Source: Aliirhizobium wenxiniae
GTDB lineage: Bacteria; Pseudomonadota; Alphaproteobacteria; Rhizobiales; Rhizobiaceae
Reading direction: 5' to 3'
Length of the DNA stretch: 64,000 nucleotides
Assembly (NCBI RefSeq): GCF_019511445.1
Contig: NZ_JAEUAN010000028.1
Coordinates: forward strand, 1 to 64,000
Shown: one piece after another, positions 31,913-41,253 of the stretch
How the letters are laid out: each line of letters begins with the position of its first letter
Numbering within the stretch: position 1 is the first letter of the stretch
The notes under the pieces: model-generated
What the model saw: only the letters and a program-made list of their open reading frames with translations
Database searches by the model: none
What the model was told of the DNA's origin: nothing
Position numbers and translations under genes: made by a program

Positions 31913-33769
31913 TCAGTTTGAACCGCTGAAACGGCTTGGATCGATAGCCACCGCTGCAGAGACGGGTTTGAAGCCTTCGCTGGCATAGGCCGCCGAATAC
32001 TCGCTGTTCAAGGTGCGGGTCACAACGCGCGGAGCCTTCATCGACACCACATCGCCTGAGCGCTTGTTGTCGAGCGCCCATTTTTCCAGTGTGCCCTTCG
32101 TCAAGCTGGCGGAAGCGGGAGCCATCTCCGGCTTCGTCGAGCGGCCACCCTTGGTCGGCACAGCGGAGGCGGCCGCTGCAACCCACTTGGGCGTATCGAA
32201 ACCATCACCGAAATGGCCGGAAGCGGAAGGCGACTGGATGACCTTCTTCGGAAGAGCCGCAACTTCAGTCGGTCTGCGCGCCTGCGAAGGGACCGGCACT
32301 GGAGCAGCATCGGTGACCGCCCGGATACCGGCTGCGGAGCGGCGATCATCATCGACACTGCGTGAAAGGGCGGCAACGAGTTCAGGCGTCAACGCCTGCT
32401 CCTGGGTCTGTTCCTGACGACCCGGCTGCACCGGCTGGGGAACGACAACGGCCGAAGCAACCTGGGCGACTGCGGGACGGTGCGCAGGCAACGGCACGCC
32501 GGACATATCCTGCAGAGAGGCCGGAACATCACCAAGCGATGCCATCATGGCCGATGTATCGCTATCAGCCTTCACGCCGCGCGAACCAAGCAGGGTCGGC
32601 ACAGGAACCGCATATTTGGTCAGGTCCTCGAAAGCCGCCCCCTCAGGACGGCTGTTGGCCGCTGCTGCTGCCTGAAGCGCAAGCGCCTCCTGGGCTGGAT
32701 TACGCTGCTGCGAATAAAGCGCGGTCGCCAGCGCTCCGGGACCATCCTGACGGAAGGCAGGGCGCGAGGCAGGAATAGGCGCATCGATGGCTTCGGCGGC
32801 CTGACGCGGCTCTGATGACTGGCGCGGCTGGGCCGAAGCGACCATCACACCCGGAAGCGGAGCGGCGGGCGCCTCATCCTCTGCCTGGGCGGGCCTGCTT
32901 GCCGGCGCGCTTGGCCGTGTGACCGGCGTGCTGATTTCGCCGTTGTCCTCTTCCTCGTCTGCACCACCGCCGAAGAGCGTGGCGAGGAAACCGCGACGCT
33001 TACGTTCCGCGGTAGGCGCGCCGCCAGCGGTCGAGGCAATCTCGATAGAGCTCGAACCAACGCGTTTCTTGTAATCGGCCAAGGCCTGATCATACCCCGG
33101 CAGCGGCTGGCCGTCGGCGGGAAGATGCAGCGTATTGCCCTTCGGGAAAATCGACACGAGTTCCTGGCGCGACATGCGCGGCCACGCGCGGACACCGCCG
33201 ACATCGAGATGCACGAAAGGCGAGCCGGACTTCGGATAATAGCCTACGCCGCCAACCTGCATCTGCATGGCAAGCGCACGCAGCGTCGCAAGCTTCACGC
33301 CGGGAATATAGAAATCCATCGCCTTGCCGAGCGTATGCTGGCTGTTCTTGGCAACGCCGGTATTGCGCGAACGGCCGCGCAACATGCCGTTGGTTGCCGG
33401 AGAACGATAGGCGGAAACGACGTGGATGTAATCCTTGGCGCCACTGCGCCGATAAACTTCCCAGACGAGATCGAAGAGCCGTGGGTCCATCTTGGTCGGC
33501 TCGTTCTTGCGCCAGTCGCGCAGGAACTGGTTGATCTGCTGGAGACCTCTGGGGTCGAATCGGCCGTTACGCTTGAACGTAATCTCGGCTTTTTCACCCG
33601 TATGGACGAAATAGAGCTTGAGGCTGCGGTTTTCCGCGGCCGCCTGGGTGGCGGGCACGAACCATATGGAAGCAGCAACAACAGCAAGTGCCGCGCCTTG
33701 AGCAGCACGCCTGGTCAGCGACTGAAAGGCCTTTTGGACGAGGCGATGAACGCCTGTGCCCGAAGGCAT
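31913..33769 (-). CDS. DUF882/M15-like murein peptidase protein with long disordered tail
   Basis: A protein of about 618 residues. A hydrophobic N-terminal segment (AALAVVAASIWFVPATQA) exports or anchors it. The DUF882 domain follows, with SAYRSPATNGML, NSQHTLGKAMDFYIPG and GSPFVHLDVGGVRAWP, which supply the His, Asp and His zinc ligands of M15/YcbK-type D,D-peptidases. From about residue 240 the chain is Ala/Pro/Ser/Gln-rich and probably disordered to the C-terminus. It likely trims or binds peptidoglycan. The start is uncertain: 33769 is the first ATG giving a sensible signal sequence, but GTG or TTG codons shortly upstream are possible. Confidence 0.83.
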   Translation of the reverse strand: MPSGTGVHRLVQKAFQSLTRRAAQGAALAVVAASIWFVPATQAAAENRSLKLYFVHTGEKAEITFKRNGRFDPRGLQQINQFLRDWRKNEPTKMDPRLFDLVWEVYRRSGAKDYIHVVSAYRSPATNGMLRGRSRNTGVAKNSQHTLGKAMDFYIPGVKLATLRALAMQMQVGGVGYYPKSGSPFVHLDVGGVRAWPRMSRQELVSIFPKGNTLHLPADGQPLPGYDQALADYKKRVGSSSIEIASTAGGAPTAERKRRGFLATLFGGGADEEEDNGEISTPVTRPSAPASRPAQAEDEAPAAPLPGVMVASAQPRQSSEPRQAAEAIDAPIPASRPAFRQDGPGALATALYSQQRNPAQEALALQAAAAANSRPEGAAFEDLTKYAVPVPTLLGSRGVKADSDTSAMMASLGDVPASLQDMSGVPLPAHRPAVAQVASAVVVPQPVQPGRQEQTQEQALTPELVAALSRSVDDDRRSAAGIRAVTDAAPVPVPSQARRPTEVAALPKKVIQSPSASGHFGDGFDTPKWVAAAASAVPTKGGRSTKPEMAPASASLTKGTLEKWALDNKRSGDVVSMKAPRVVTRTLNSEYSAAYASEGFKPVSAAVAIDPSRFSGSN

Positions 33770-33970
33770 TTCTTTTGCATTCAAATCAGGCAAAGCGATC
33801 CCCGTCCTGCAGACAACGTCCCTCGTTGTCCCATTTGGCTGACAATTGCGGTCACACGATGGCAAATCTGCCACACATGTACAAGCATCTCTCGTATAGT
33901 CAATGATGTGCTAAAGAGAGATTGACAGAAATTGCCATCGCTTCCTTGCCTGAAAATTAACACTCTCTAA

Positions 33971-35527
33971 TCAAGCGGCTTCCTTGAGCGGATCATCCGG
34001 ATCGATACCGTAATCCTTCAATTTGCGGTAAAGCGTCGAGCGACCGATGCCGAGCTTGCGGGCAACCTGGCTCATCTGGCCACGGTAGAACTTCAGCGCA
34101 AAGCGAATCAGTTCCTCTTCCACATCGGCAAGTTTTCTCACCTCGCCGGTGTCGTCGGTGCTCACGATCACGTTGTCCGACGCCGGATAGGCAGCAGCCA
34201 GCAGAGCGCGCGGATCCGGTCGTGTCGAACGCGGCGGCAGCATCGGCTGCGGGAAACCGAGATCTTCCGTGATAGGGCGTACCACCGATGAAGGAGCAGG
34301 CGTCGACGCAGTAGCCGTGGCGGCCAACTCGGCCGTGCGGAACTCCGGCACCTGGGCCGCAATCTGCGGGAAATCAAGCTCTGTCAGCTCGTCACCTTCC
34401 GCAAGCACGATGGCGCGGAAGATGGCGTTTTCGAGCTGGCGGATATTACCCGGCCAGTCGTAAGCCGTCAGCAGAGCCAATGCACCGGCGCTGACACCAA
34501 GGTTCTGCGGCAGCTTCTGCTCCAGCGAAAAACGCTCGGCAAAGACGCGCACGAGGTGCGGAATGTCTTCCTTGCGGCGGCGCAGAGCCGGAATGGTGAT
34601 CGGGAAAACGTTGAGGCGATAGTAGAGATCTTCGCGGAAACGACCGGCGCGAACCTCTTCGATCAGGTCCTTGTTGGTGGCCGAAATCAGCCGCACATTG
34701 ACCTTGTGAACCCGGCCGGCACCGACCGTTTCGATCTCGCCCGACTGCACGGCGCGCAAAAGTTTCACCTGAACTTCGAGCGGCAGATCACCGATTTCGT
34801 CCAGGAAAAGCGTGCCGCCATCGGCCTCGACGAACTTACCGGTGTGACGCTCTGTCGCTCCGGTAAACGCACCTTTTTCGTGACCGAAGAGAATGCTCTC
34901 GACCAGATTGGCCGGGATCGCCCCACAGTTGACGGTGATGAACGGCTTGCCGGCCCGATCGCTGCCCGACTGGATGGCGCGCGCGATCATTTCCTTGCCG
35001 ACGCCGGATTCACCCTCGAGCACGACCGGGATGTTCGAATGCGCCGCACGCTGCGCCAGATCGATGACCCGCAGCATGTCCGGGCTTGCCGATACGATAT
35101 CGTTGAAGCCGACGACACCAGCGCGACGACGGCCGACCTTGGCCTTGCCTTCGCGATAATCGAGCTTCAATGCATTGGCGATGGATGTGGCGATCCGCTC
35201 GGGCGAGACCGGCTTGACGACGAAATCGAAGGCTCCGGCCCGCATCGCCTGAACGACATATTCGATGCTGCCCTGTCCGGTCTGCACGATGACCGGGGTC
35301 TGGACGCCCATCTCGCGCAATGCGGCGAGGAAGGTCAGCCCGTCCATTTCCGGCATCATCAGATCGAGCACGATGACATTCACGTCACCGCTGGTGCGGC
35401 TGAGAAAATCGAGTGCGACCTTTCCGTTTTCGGCCAGATGCGCGACATAACCTTGCCGCTCGACTGCATTCTTCAGAAGGCGGCGCTGAATGGGATCGTC
35501 ATCGACGACAAGGATATGAGCAGACAT
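33971..35527 (-). CDS. Sigma-54-dependent response regulator
   Basis: A 518-residue regulator in three parts. Residues 1-120 are a receiver domain (ILVVDDDPIQRR; phosphorylated Asp in VIVLDLMMPEMDG; TGQG; Lys in VVKPVSPER). Residues 140-375 are the AAA+ domain with Walker A GESGVGKEM, the sigma-54 contact motif GAFTGA, and LFLDEIGDL. After an Ala/Pro-rich linker, residues 470-518 form a Fis-type helix-turn-helix (MSQVARKLGIGRSTLYRKLKDYG). No kinase gene is adjacent, so its partner is elsewhere. The ATG at 35527 has GGGAG seven bases before it. Confidence 0.92.
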   Translation of the reverse strand: MSAHILVVDDDPIQRRLLKNAVERQGYVAHLAENGKVALDFLSRTSGDVNVIVLDLMMPEMDGLTFLAALREMGVQTPVIVQTGQGSIEYVVQAMRAGAFDFVVKPVSPERIATSIANALKLDYREGKAKVGRRRAGVVGFNDIVSASPDMLRVIDLAQRAAHSNIPVVLEGESGVGKEMIARAIQSGSDRAGKPFITVNCGAIPANLVESILFGHEKGAFTGATERHTGKFVEADGGTLFLDEIGDLPLEVQVKLLRAVQSGEIETVGAGRVHKVNVRLISATNKDLIEEVRAGRFREDLYYRLNVFPITIPALRRRKEDIPHLVRVFAERFSLEQKLPQNLGVSAGALALLTAYDWPGNIRQLENAIFRAIVLAEGDELTELDFPQIAAQVPEFRTAELAATATASTPAPSSVVRPITEDLGFPQPMLPPRSTRPDPRALLAAAYPASDNVIVSTDDTGEVRKLADVEEELIRFALKFYRGQMSQVARKLGIGRSTLYRKLKDYGIDPDDPLKEAA

Positions 35528-35729
35528 TTGTGAACTCCCGGCAACGTTCATCGTGCACCCTTTGCGGGCTCTTATGCTGGAAGTTGTGCCAGATAGGCTT
35601 GAACATCCCCTTTTGAGAAAAGCTCACATTTTAACAGTCTGAACGGAAAACGGACGGGTGGCGGCAGATGGGTCGAAATGCTACCCATCTGACACCCATT
35701 CGAGTACCCGGTTAAGGGAAGGAAAGACC

Positions 35730-37592
35730 ATGAAAAATCGCATCGCGCCGCCTGATATCGCACATGCCGCACCGACTGCTAGCGGCGGCGCAACGGATCC
35801 AGCACTTGGTCTCCTGCCCGTCTGGAAGCTCTCCGACCTCTACGCCGCCAAGGATGCGCCGGCTTTCACGGCCGACCTGAAGCAATCCGAGACAGACGCC
35901 CTCGCCTTTGAAAAGAAGTGGAAGGGCAAGCTGGCCGAGGCCGCCACGAAGACCGGTGCCGGCGGCATCGGTGAAGCCTTGAAGGAATATGAGGCGCTCG
36001 ACGACCTTCTCGGCAAGATCGGCTCCTTCGCCGGCCTTACCTACTTTTCCGACACATCGGACCCGGCCAACGGAAAATTTTTCGGCGATGCTCAGGCGAA
36101 ACTCACCGATATTTCGTCGCACCTTCTGTTCTTCGCGCTGGAACTCAACCGCATCGATGATGCGGTGATGGACGCCTGCATGGATCGCGATCCGGCGGCC
36201 GGTCACTATCGCCCCTGGATCGTCGATCTGCGCAAGGACAAACCCTTCCAGCTAGACGACAAGCTGGAACAGCTGTTCCTCGAAAAGTCGATGACATCCG
36301 CTTCTGCCTTCAACCGCCTGTTCGATGAGACCATGGCAGAGCTGCGCTTCGACATCGACGGAGAGGAACAGCCGCTCGAAGTAACGCTGAACATGCTGCA
36401 GGAGGCCGACCCCGCCATCCGCGCCAAGGCAGCGGCTGCGCTGTCGAAAACATTTGGCGAGAACCTGCGCGTCTTCACGCTGATCACCAACACACTCGCC
36501 AAGGACAAGGATATTTCCAACCGCTGGCGCGGCTTCGAGGATATCGCCGACAGCCGGCACCTTGCCAACCGCGTCGAGCGCGAAGTAGTCGACGCACTGG
36601 CCGCCGCCGTTCAGGATGCCTATCCGCGCCTGTCGCACCGCTATTATGCGATGAAGGCCAAGTGGCTCGGCATGGACCAGTTGAACTACTGGGACCGCAA
36701 CGCACCTCTGCCGGAAACCCCGAAAGCCGTCATTCCGTGGGAGATCGCAAAGGAAACCGTGCTTTCGGCCTACGGTGCCTTCGCACCCGAGATGGCGCAG
36801 ATCGCCGGTCGTTTCTTCGATGAGGAATGGATCGACGCACCGGCACGCGCCGGCAAGGCACCGGGCGCGTTTGCCCATCCGGTCGTTCCGTCCGCGCATC
36901 CTTACGTTCTGGTCAACTATCTCGGCAAACCGCGAGACGTGATGACGCTCGCCCACGAACTCGGCCATGGCGTGCATCAGGTTCTCGCTGCCGGACAGGG
37001 CGCGCTGATGTGCCAGACGCCGCTGACGCTTGCCGAAACCGCCTCCGTTTTCGGCGAAATGCTGACCTTCCGCACGCTTCTGGAAAAGACGAAGGACAAA
37101 CGCGAACGCAAGGCGATGCTCGCCCAGAAGGTCGAAGACATGATCAACACGGTCGTGCGCCAGATCGCCTTCTACCAGTTCGAACGAAAGGTCCACACGG
37201 CCCGCAAAGAGGGCGAGCTGACATCGGAGCAGATCGGCGAACTGTGGCTGTCGGTGCAAGGCGAAAGCCTCGGCCCGGCGATCAGGATTTCGGAGGGGTA
37301 TGAAAGCTGGTGGACCTACATCCCCCATTTCATCCACTCGCCCTTCTATGTCTATGCCTATGCCTTCGGCGACTGCCTGGTGAACTCGCTCTACGCGGTC
37401 TACCAGAATGCTGCTCCGGGCTTTCAGGACAAGTATTTCGAACTTTTGAAGGCCGGCGGCACCAAGCACCATTCCGAACTGCTGAAACCCTTCGGCCTCG
37501 ACGCCACCGATCCGACATTCTGGTCCAAGGGCCTGTCGATGATCGAAGGCCTGATCGATGAACTGGAAGCGCTGGATAAGGAACTGGGCTGA
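35730..37592 (+). CDS. M3 family oligoendopeptidase (PepF-like)
   Basis: A 620-residue zinc peptidase of the M3B/oligoendopeptidase F type. The catalytic site is LAHELGHGVHQVLA near residues 404-417 (HExxH), with the third ligand Glu in LTLAETASVFGEM. ESWWTYIPHFIHSPFYVYAYAFG near the C-terminus is typical of the family. It has no signal peptide and works on peptides in the cytoplasm. AGGGAAGGAAAG precedes the ATG at 35730. It is followed by a hairpin and then a palindromic repeat before NfeD on the other strand. Confidence 0.93.
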   Translation: MKNRIAPPDIAHAAPTASGGATDPALGLLPVWKLSDLYAAKDAPAFTADLKQSETDALAFEKKWKGKLAEAATKTGAGGIGEALKEYEALDDLLGKIGSFAGLTYFSDTSDPANGKFFGDAQAKLTDISSHLLFFALELNRIDDAVMDACMDRDPAAGHYRPWIVDLRKDKPFQLDDKLEQLFLEKSMTSASAFNRLFDETMAELRFDIDGEEQPLEVTLNMLQEADPAIRAKAAAALSKTFGENLRVFTLITNTLAKDKDISNRWRGFEDIADSRHLANRVEREVVDALAAAVQDAYPRLSHRYYAMKAKWLGMDQLNYWDRNAPLPETPKAVIPWEIAKETVLSAYGAFAPEMAQIAGRFFDEEWIDAPARAGKAPGAFAHPVVPSAHPYVLVNYLGKPRDVMTLAHELGHGVHQVLAAGQGALMCQTPLTLAETASVFGEMLTFRTLLEKTKDKRERKAMLAQKVEDMINTVVRQIAFYQFERKVHTARKEGELTSEQIGELWLSVQGESLGPAIRISEGYESWWTYIPHFIHSPFYVYAYAFGDCLVNSLYAVYQNAAPGFQDKYFELLKAGGTKHHSELLKPFGLDATDPTFWSKGLSMIEGLIDELEALDKELG

Positions 37593-37605
37593 GGCTCAAA
37601 CGACA

Positions 37606-37630
37606 AACGGCCGGGGAGACCCTCGGCCGC
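37606..37630 (+). terminator. GC-rich hairpin after the M3 peptidase gene
   Basis: GGCCG and GGG pair with CCC and CGGCC across a 3-base loop, with one bulged T. No T-run follows, so termination here is probable but not certain. Confidence 0.5.
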
Positions 37631-37636
37631 ATACGC

Positions 37637-37773
37637 CCCTCATTCCTGTGCTTGTCACAGGAATCCAGCCACGGCGCGTCTGCGCCGTGAAAGGACTCTT
37701 CCGGCCCAAGGACTTGGGCCGCTGGATCCCTGTGACATACCGTGGGCGAAGCCCGAGAGCACAGGGATGAGGG
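37637..37773. repeat. Multi-hairpin palindromic intergenic repeat
   Basis: This 137-base element closes on itself: CCCTCATTCCTGTGC at the left pairs with GCACAGGGATGAGGG at the right with one mismatch. Inside are three hairpins: TTCCTGTG/CACAGGAA, CACGGCGC/GCGCCGTG and CGGCCCAAG/CTTGGGCCG. The right arm adds GGGC/GCCC inside CCCTGTG/CACAGGG. The overall fold is cloverleaf-like. It lies between convergent gene ends, the usual home of REP/RIME-like elements, and is unrelated in sequence to the repeat at 1-142. Confidence 0.8.
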
Positions 37774-37784
37774 TAGAGAGGAGG

Positions 37785-38249
37785 CTACCTAACCACCGGC
37801 TCCACCGTCAGGTCGCGCCCACTTGAAGCGACGACCCGCACACGTGATCCGACCGACAGGTCCGGCCCCATCACCGACCACATCGTATCATCGAGCCTGA
37901 TCCGCCCCCGCCCCTCCTGGATGGGTTCGGAAAGCGTCGCCGTGCGCCCGACAAGGCTTTCGCCTCGACGGTTGAGGGTCGGCTCGTCGCTTATCGTGCG
38001 CTTGCCGTTATAGATCCGCCGGCCGATGACAGCGAACAGGACCGACAGAACCGCAAACAGCAAAAGCTGAATATGCCAGCCCCAGAAGGCGGCATCCCAG
38101 AGTGCCACCGACAGCGCCCCCAGCACCACGGCCGCGGCGCCGATCCAGATCAGAAACACGCCGGGAACCAGCAGTTCCAGCACCAAAAGCACGAGACCGA
38201 TAATCCACCAGCCCCAAGGGCCAAAACTGTTCCAGAGTTCGACCACCAT
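37785..38249 (-). CDS. NfeD-like membrane protein
   Basis: A 154-residue short NfeD protein: three membrane helices (about residues 10-75; WIIGLVLLVLELLVPGVFLIWIGAAA is the first pair) and a C-terminal OB-fold domain with LVGRTATLSEPIQEGRGRIRLDD. Such proteins pair with SPFH/stomatin proteins in membrane microdomains. The ATG at 38249 follows a leading GTG codon and has AGGTG before it. It lies four bases after the stop of the SPFH gene, confirming an operon. Confidence 0.9.
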   Translation of the reverse strand: MVVELWNSFGPWGWWIIGLVLLVLELLVPGVFLIWIGAAAVVLGALSVALWDAAFWGWHIQLLLFAVLSVLFAVIGRRIYNGKRTISDEPTLNRRGESLVGRTATLSEPIQEGRGRIRLDDTMWSVMGPDLSVGSRVRVVASSGRDLTVEPVVR

Positions 38250-38253
38250 CACA

Positions 38254-39285
38254 TCACCTCTCGGAGGTCGGCGGGGTGAATGGCGGGACCACGGCGGTCA
38301 CCGTTGGCGTGCTGCGAGCCGGACGCGGCGGCTGCGGACGCGGGCCGGACGGTGCCGGGCCATTGCCATCGCCGAACACTTCCTTGGCAATCGCCCCGAT
38401 ACCGCCGAGCGAACCGATCAGCGACGTGGCTTCAAGCGGCATCAGCACGATCTTGGAATTGTTGGCCTTGCCGATCTCGACCAGCGCCTCTGTATATTTC
38501 TGCGCTACGAAGTAGTTGATCGCCTGCACGTCACCGGCCGCGATGGCCTCCGAGACAAACTGGGTTGCCCTCGCTTCGGCTTCGGCCAGACGTTCGCGTG
38601 CTTCTGCCTCGCGGAACGCTGCTTCGCGCTCGCCTTCGGCCTGCAGAACTGCCGCCTGCTTGGCACCCTCGGCACGCAGGATCTGTGCATTACGCGCACC
38701 TTCGGCTTCCAGCACCAGCGCACGCTTTTCGCGCTCGGCCTTCATCTGCCGCGCCATGGATTCGACGAGGTCCTTCGGCGGCTGGATATCCTTGATCTCG
38801 ATACGGGTCACCTTGATGCCCCACGGATGCACGGCTTCGTCAACCACGCGCAGCAGCTTGTCATTGATGACATCACGGTTCGACAGAAGCTCGTCGAGGT
38901 CCATCGAGCCCATGACAGAGCGGATATTGGTCATCGTGATGTTCTGGATGGCGTTTTCCAGATTGGCGATCTGATAGGCCGCCTGCGCCGGGTTCAGCAC
39001 CTGGAAAAACGCGACTGCATCGGCAGCCACGCTGGCATTGTCCTTGGTGATGACTTCCTGGGTCGGAATGTCGAGCACCTGTTCCATCACATTCATCTTC
39101 GCGCCGATACGCTCGATGAACGGTGTGAGGATGTTCAGACCCGGCTGAAGCGTGCGCGTGTAACGGCCGAAACGCTCGACCGTGTAGGCATAACCCTGCG
39201 GTACCGTCTTCACCAATGCGAAGAGGAGCAGGATCGCCAGGATCACCACAACGATGACGAAAATATCGAAACCACCCAAGCTCAT
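38254..39285 (-). CDS. SPFH/stomatin-like membrane protein (QmcA-like)
   Basis: A 343-residue protein with one N-terminal membrane helix (IFVIVVVILAILLLFALVK) and an SPFH domain from about residue 28 to 200 (VPQGYAYTVERFGRYTRTL; IRSVMGSMDLDELLSNRD). A charged coiled coil rich in Glu, Arg and Ala follows (REAAFREAEARERLAEAEA), then a Pro-rich tail. SPFH proteins form large cages or rings on the membrane and are linked to protein quality control. The NfeD gene follows in the same operon. Confidence 0.92.
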   Translation of the reverse strand: MSLGGFDIFVIVVVILAILLLFALVKTVPQGYAYTVERFGRYTRTLQPGLNILTPFIERIGAKMNVMEQVLDIPTQEVITKDNASVAADAVAFFQVLNPAQAAYQIANLENAIQNITMTNIRSVMGSMDLDELLSNRDVINDKLLRVVDEAVHPWGIKVTRIEIKDIQPPKDLVESMARQMKAEREKRALVLEAEGARNAQILRAEGAKQAAVLQAEGEREAAFREAEARERLAEAEARATQFVSEAIAAGDVQAINYFVAQKYTEALVEIGKANNSKIVLMPLEATSLIGSLGGIGAIAKEVFGDGNGPAPSGPRPQPPRPARSTPTVTAVVPPFTPPTSER

Positions 39286-39382
39286 GAGAGCCTCCCTTAT
39301 GAATTGCTTAAAATCGCGGCAATCCTATTCAACCGCAGCACCATTCACAAGCGCAGGAAGGTAGTCTAGAAGGCACTTCAAG

Positions 39383-39414
39383 ACCGGTCGCAGCCTACCC
39401 GGATAAAACAAGGA
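39383..39414 (+). promoter_or_regulatory. preQ1-I riboswitch upstream of queC
   Basis: The sequence shows the preQ1-I pattern. CCGG at 39384-39387 pairs with CCGG at 39399-39402, enclosing TCGCAG, and an A-rich tail ATAAAACAAGGA follows at 39403-39414. The layout and conserved letters closely resemble the well-studied Thermoanaerobacter tengcongensis aptamer. The tail contains AAGGA, the ribosome site for queC at 39423, so preQ1 binding would hide it and shut translation. All three downstream genes make the queuosine precursor preQ0. Confidence 0.85.
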
Positions 39415-39422
39415 CACCAATT

Positions 39423-40133
39423 ATGAAGACTATCGTCGTCTGCTCCGGCGGACTGGATTCCGTTTCGCTTGCCCATAACATCGCCGCCAAGGGCGAACTC
39501 ATGGGCCTCATTTCCTTCGACTATGGCCAGCGCCACAGGAAGGAGCTGGAATTTGCCGCCGCGGCAGCGGAACGCCTCGGCGTTTTCCACCAGATCATCG
39601 ACATGCGTTCGATAGGCAGCCAACTCACCGGCTCGGCGCTGACCGATGATGTCGACGTTCCCGACGGCCATTATGCCGAAGAGACGATGCGCATCACCGT
39701 CGTGCCAAACCGCAACGCCATCATGCTGACGATTGCTTTTGGCGTGGCGGCGGCCCGTCAGGCCGATGCGGTAGCGATCGCCGTGCATGGCGGCGACCAT
39801 TTCATCTATCCCGACTGCCGCCCCGGCTTCATCGACAGCTTTGATACGATGCAGCGCCATGCACTGGACGGCCATGCTTCGGTGAAACTGCTCGCGCCTT
39901 ATGTTACCGGCTCGAAGGCCGACATCGTCACCGATGGTGCCAAGCACGGCACGCCCTTCGTCGAGACATGGTCCTGCTACAAGGGCGGTGAGCGCCATTG
40001 CGGCCGCTGCGGCACCTGTGTCGAACGCCGCGAAGCCTTCCACCTCGCGGGCGTTGCTGACCCGACCGACTACGAAGACCCGGATTTCTGGAAAGCCGCG
40101 ACCGAGGGTTTTAAGGCAGAAGAGGTCCGCTGA
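39423..40133 (+). CDS. queC: 7-cyano-7-deazaguanine synthase QueC
   Basis: A 236-residue ATP-dependent enzyme that turns 7-carboxy-7-deazaguanine into preQ0 on the queuosine route. The ATP pyrophosphatase loop is CSGGLDSVSLAH near residues 6-17. The zinc site is at the C-terminus, SCYKGGERHCGRCGTC, with four cysteines. It is the first gene of queCDE behind the preQ1-I aptamer. queD starts within its stop codon (TGATG). Confidence 0.96.
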   Translation: MKTIVVCSGGLDSVSLAHNIAAKGELMGLISFDYGQRHRKELEFAAAAAERLGVFHQIIDMRSIGSQLTGSALTDDVDVPDGHYAEETMRITVVPNRNAIMLTIAFGVAAARQADAVAIAVHGGDHFIYPDCRPGFIDSFDTMQRHALDGHASVKLLAPYVTGSKADIVTDGAKHGTPFVETWSCYKGGERHCGRCGTCVERREAFHLAGVADPTDYEDPDFWKAATEGFKAEEVR

Positions 40134-40489
40134 TGTATCGCATCACCAAGGAATTCCACTTTTCGGCTTCGCATCAGCTCCTGCATCTTCCGGCAGACCA
40201 TCAATGCGCACGCCTGCACGGCCACAATTATATCGTCGTGGTCGAACTTGCCTCAGCCGACCTGAACAGTGACGGTTTCGTTCGCGATTATCACGAACTG
40301 GCGCCGCTGAAGCGCTATATCGATGAAGAATTCGACCACCGTCACCTGAACGAGGTTCTGGGCCACGACAAGGTGACCTCGGAATATCTGGCGAAGCATT
40401 TTTATGACTGGTGCAAACAGCGCCTGCCGGAAACCTCCGCAGTCAAGGTCAGCGAAACGCCCAAGACCTGGGCAGAGTACCGGCCATGA
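40133..40489 (+). CDS. queD: 6-carboxytetrahydropterin synthase QueD
   Basis: A 118-residue enzyme making 6-carboxy-tetrahydropterin from dihydroneopterin triphosphate. It shows EFHFSASHQLLHL and CARLHGHNYIVVVEL, where His residues bind zinc and Cys is catalytic, and later DHRHLNEV and SETPKTWAEY. Length fits QueD. The ATG overlaps the queC stop and its own stop overlaps the queE start (ATGA), so all three are tightly coupled. Confidence 0.95.
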   Translation: MYRITKEFHFSASHQLLHLPADHQCARLHGHNYIVVVELASADLNSDGFVRDYHELAPLKRYIDEEFDHRHLNEVLGHDKVTSEYLAKHFYDWCKQRLPETSAVKVSETPKTWAEYRP

Positions 40490-41220
40490 CCGCTTCCGCA
40501 GAAACAATCCGCATCAGCGAGATCTTCGGTCCGACCATTCAGGGCGAAGGCATGTTGATCGGCCAGCCGACCGTTTTTGTCCGCACCGGCGGCTGCGATT
40601 ATCGCTGTTCCTGGTGCGATACGCTGCATGCGGTCGACAGCGCCTATCGCCACGACTGGACGCCGATGGATGCCGAGGCAATCTGGCAGGAGGTCCGCGA
40701 CCTTTCCGGCGGCAGGCCGCTGATGGTCTCGCTGTCAGGCGGCAATCCGGCCATTCAGCCGCTGAAACCTTTGATCCGCCGCGGCAAGAACGATGGCTAC
40801 CGTTTTGCCATCGAGACCCAGGGCAGCATCGCCCGCGACTGGTTTGCGGATCTTGACGTGCTCGTCCTCTCGCCGAAGCCACCATCGAGCGGCATGGAGA
40901 CGGATTGGGACGCTTTGGCCGACTGTCTCGAGGCGGCGGGAAAAGCACCGCGCATCGCACTCAAATTCGTCATCTTCGACGATGCCGATTATGCGTTTGC
41001 CCGCGAGGCATCGCTGCGCTTTCCGGAACTGCCCGTCTACCTCCAGCCCGGCAACCACACGCCTCCACCGCCGGAAGACGACGATGCCCGCATCGACCTC
41101 GACGGCATCATGGACCGCATGCTGTGGCTGGTCGACAAGGTGACGGAAGATCGCTGGTTCTCCGCAACCGTGCTGCCGCAGCTTCACGTCCTGCTCTGGG
41201 GCAACAAGCGGGGCGTGTAA
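40486..41220 (+). CDS. queE: 7-carboxy-7-deazaguanine synthase QueE
   Basis: A 244-residue radical SAM enzyme that contracts the pterin ring to 7-carboxy-7-deazaguanine. The cluster motif is GGCDYRCSWCDT near residues 34-45 (CX3CX2C), and SLSGGNPAI is the SAM-binding GGE-like region. The start ATG overlaps the queD stop as ATGA. It completes the queCDE operon. A copy of the dispersed repeat begins 33 bases after its stop. Confidence 0.94.
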   Translation: MTASAETIRISEIFGPTIQGEGMLIGQPTVFVRTGGCDYRCSWCDTLHAVDSAYRHDWTPMDAEAIWQEVRDLSGGRPLMVSLSGGNPAIQPLKPLIRRGKNDGYRFAIETQGSIARDWFADLDVLVLSPKPPSSGMETDWDALADCLEAAGKAPRIALKFVIFDDADYAFAREASLRFPELPVYLQPGNHTPPPPEDDDARIDLDGIMDRMLWLVDKVTEDRWFSATVLPQLHVLLWGNKRGV

Positions 41221-41253
41221 CGGCTTCACGCCCAGTTCAGCGGGGAAACCCCT

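Noticed and set aside
35572..35600. TGGCAC-like sequence upstream of the sigma-54 response regulator
   Set aside because: On the minus strand TGGCAC is followed five bases later by CCAG, not TTGC, so the -12 element of a sigma-54 promoter is absent.
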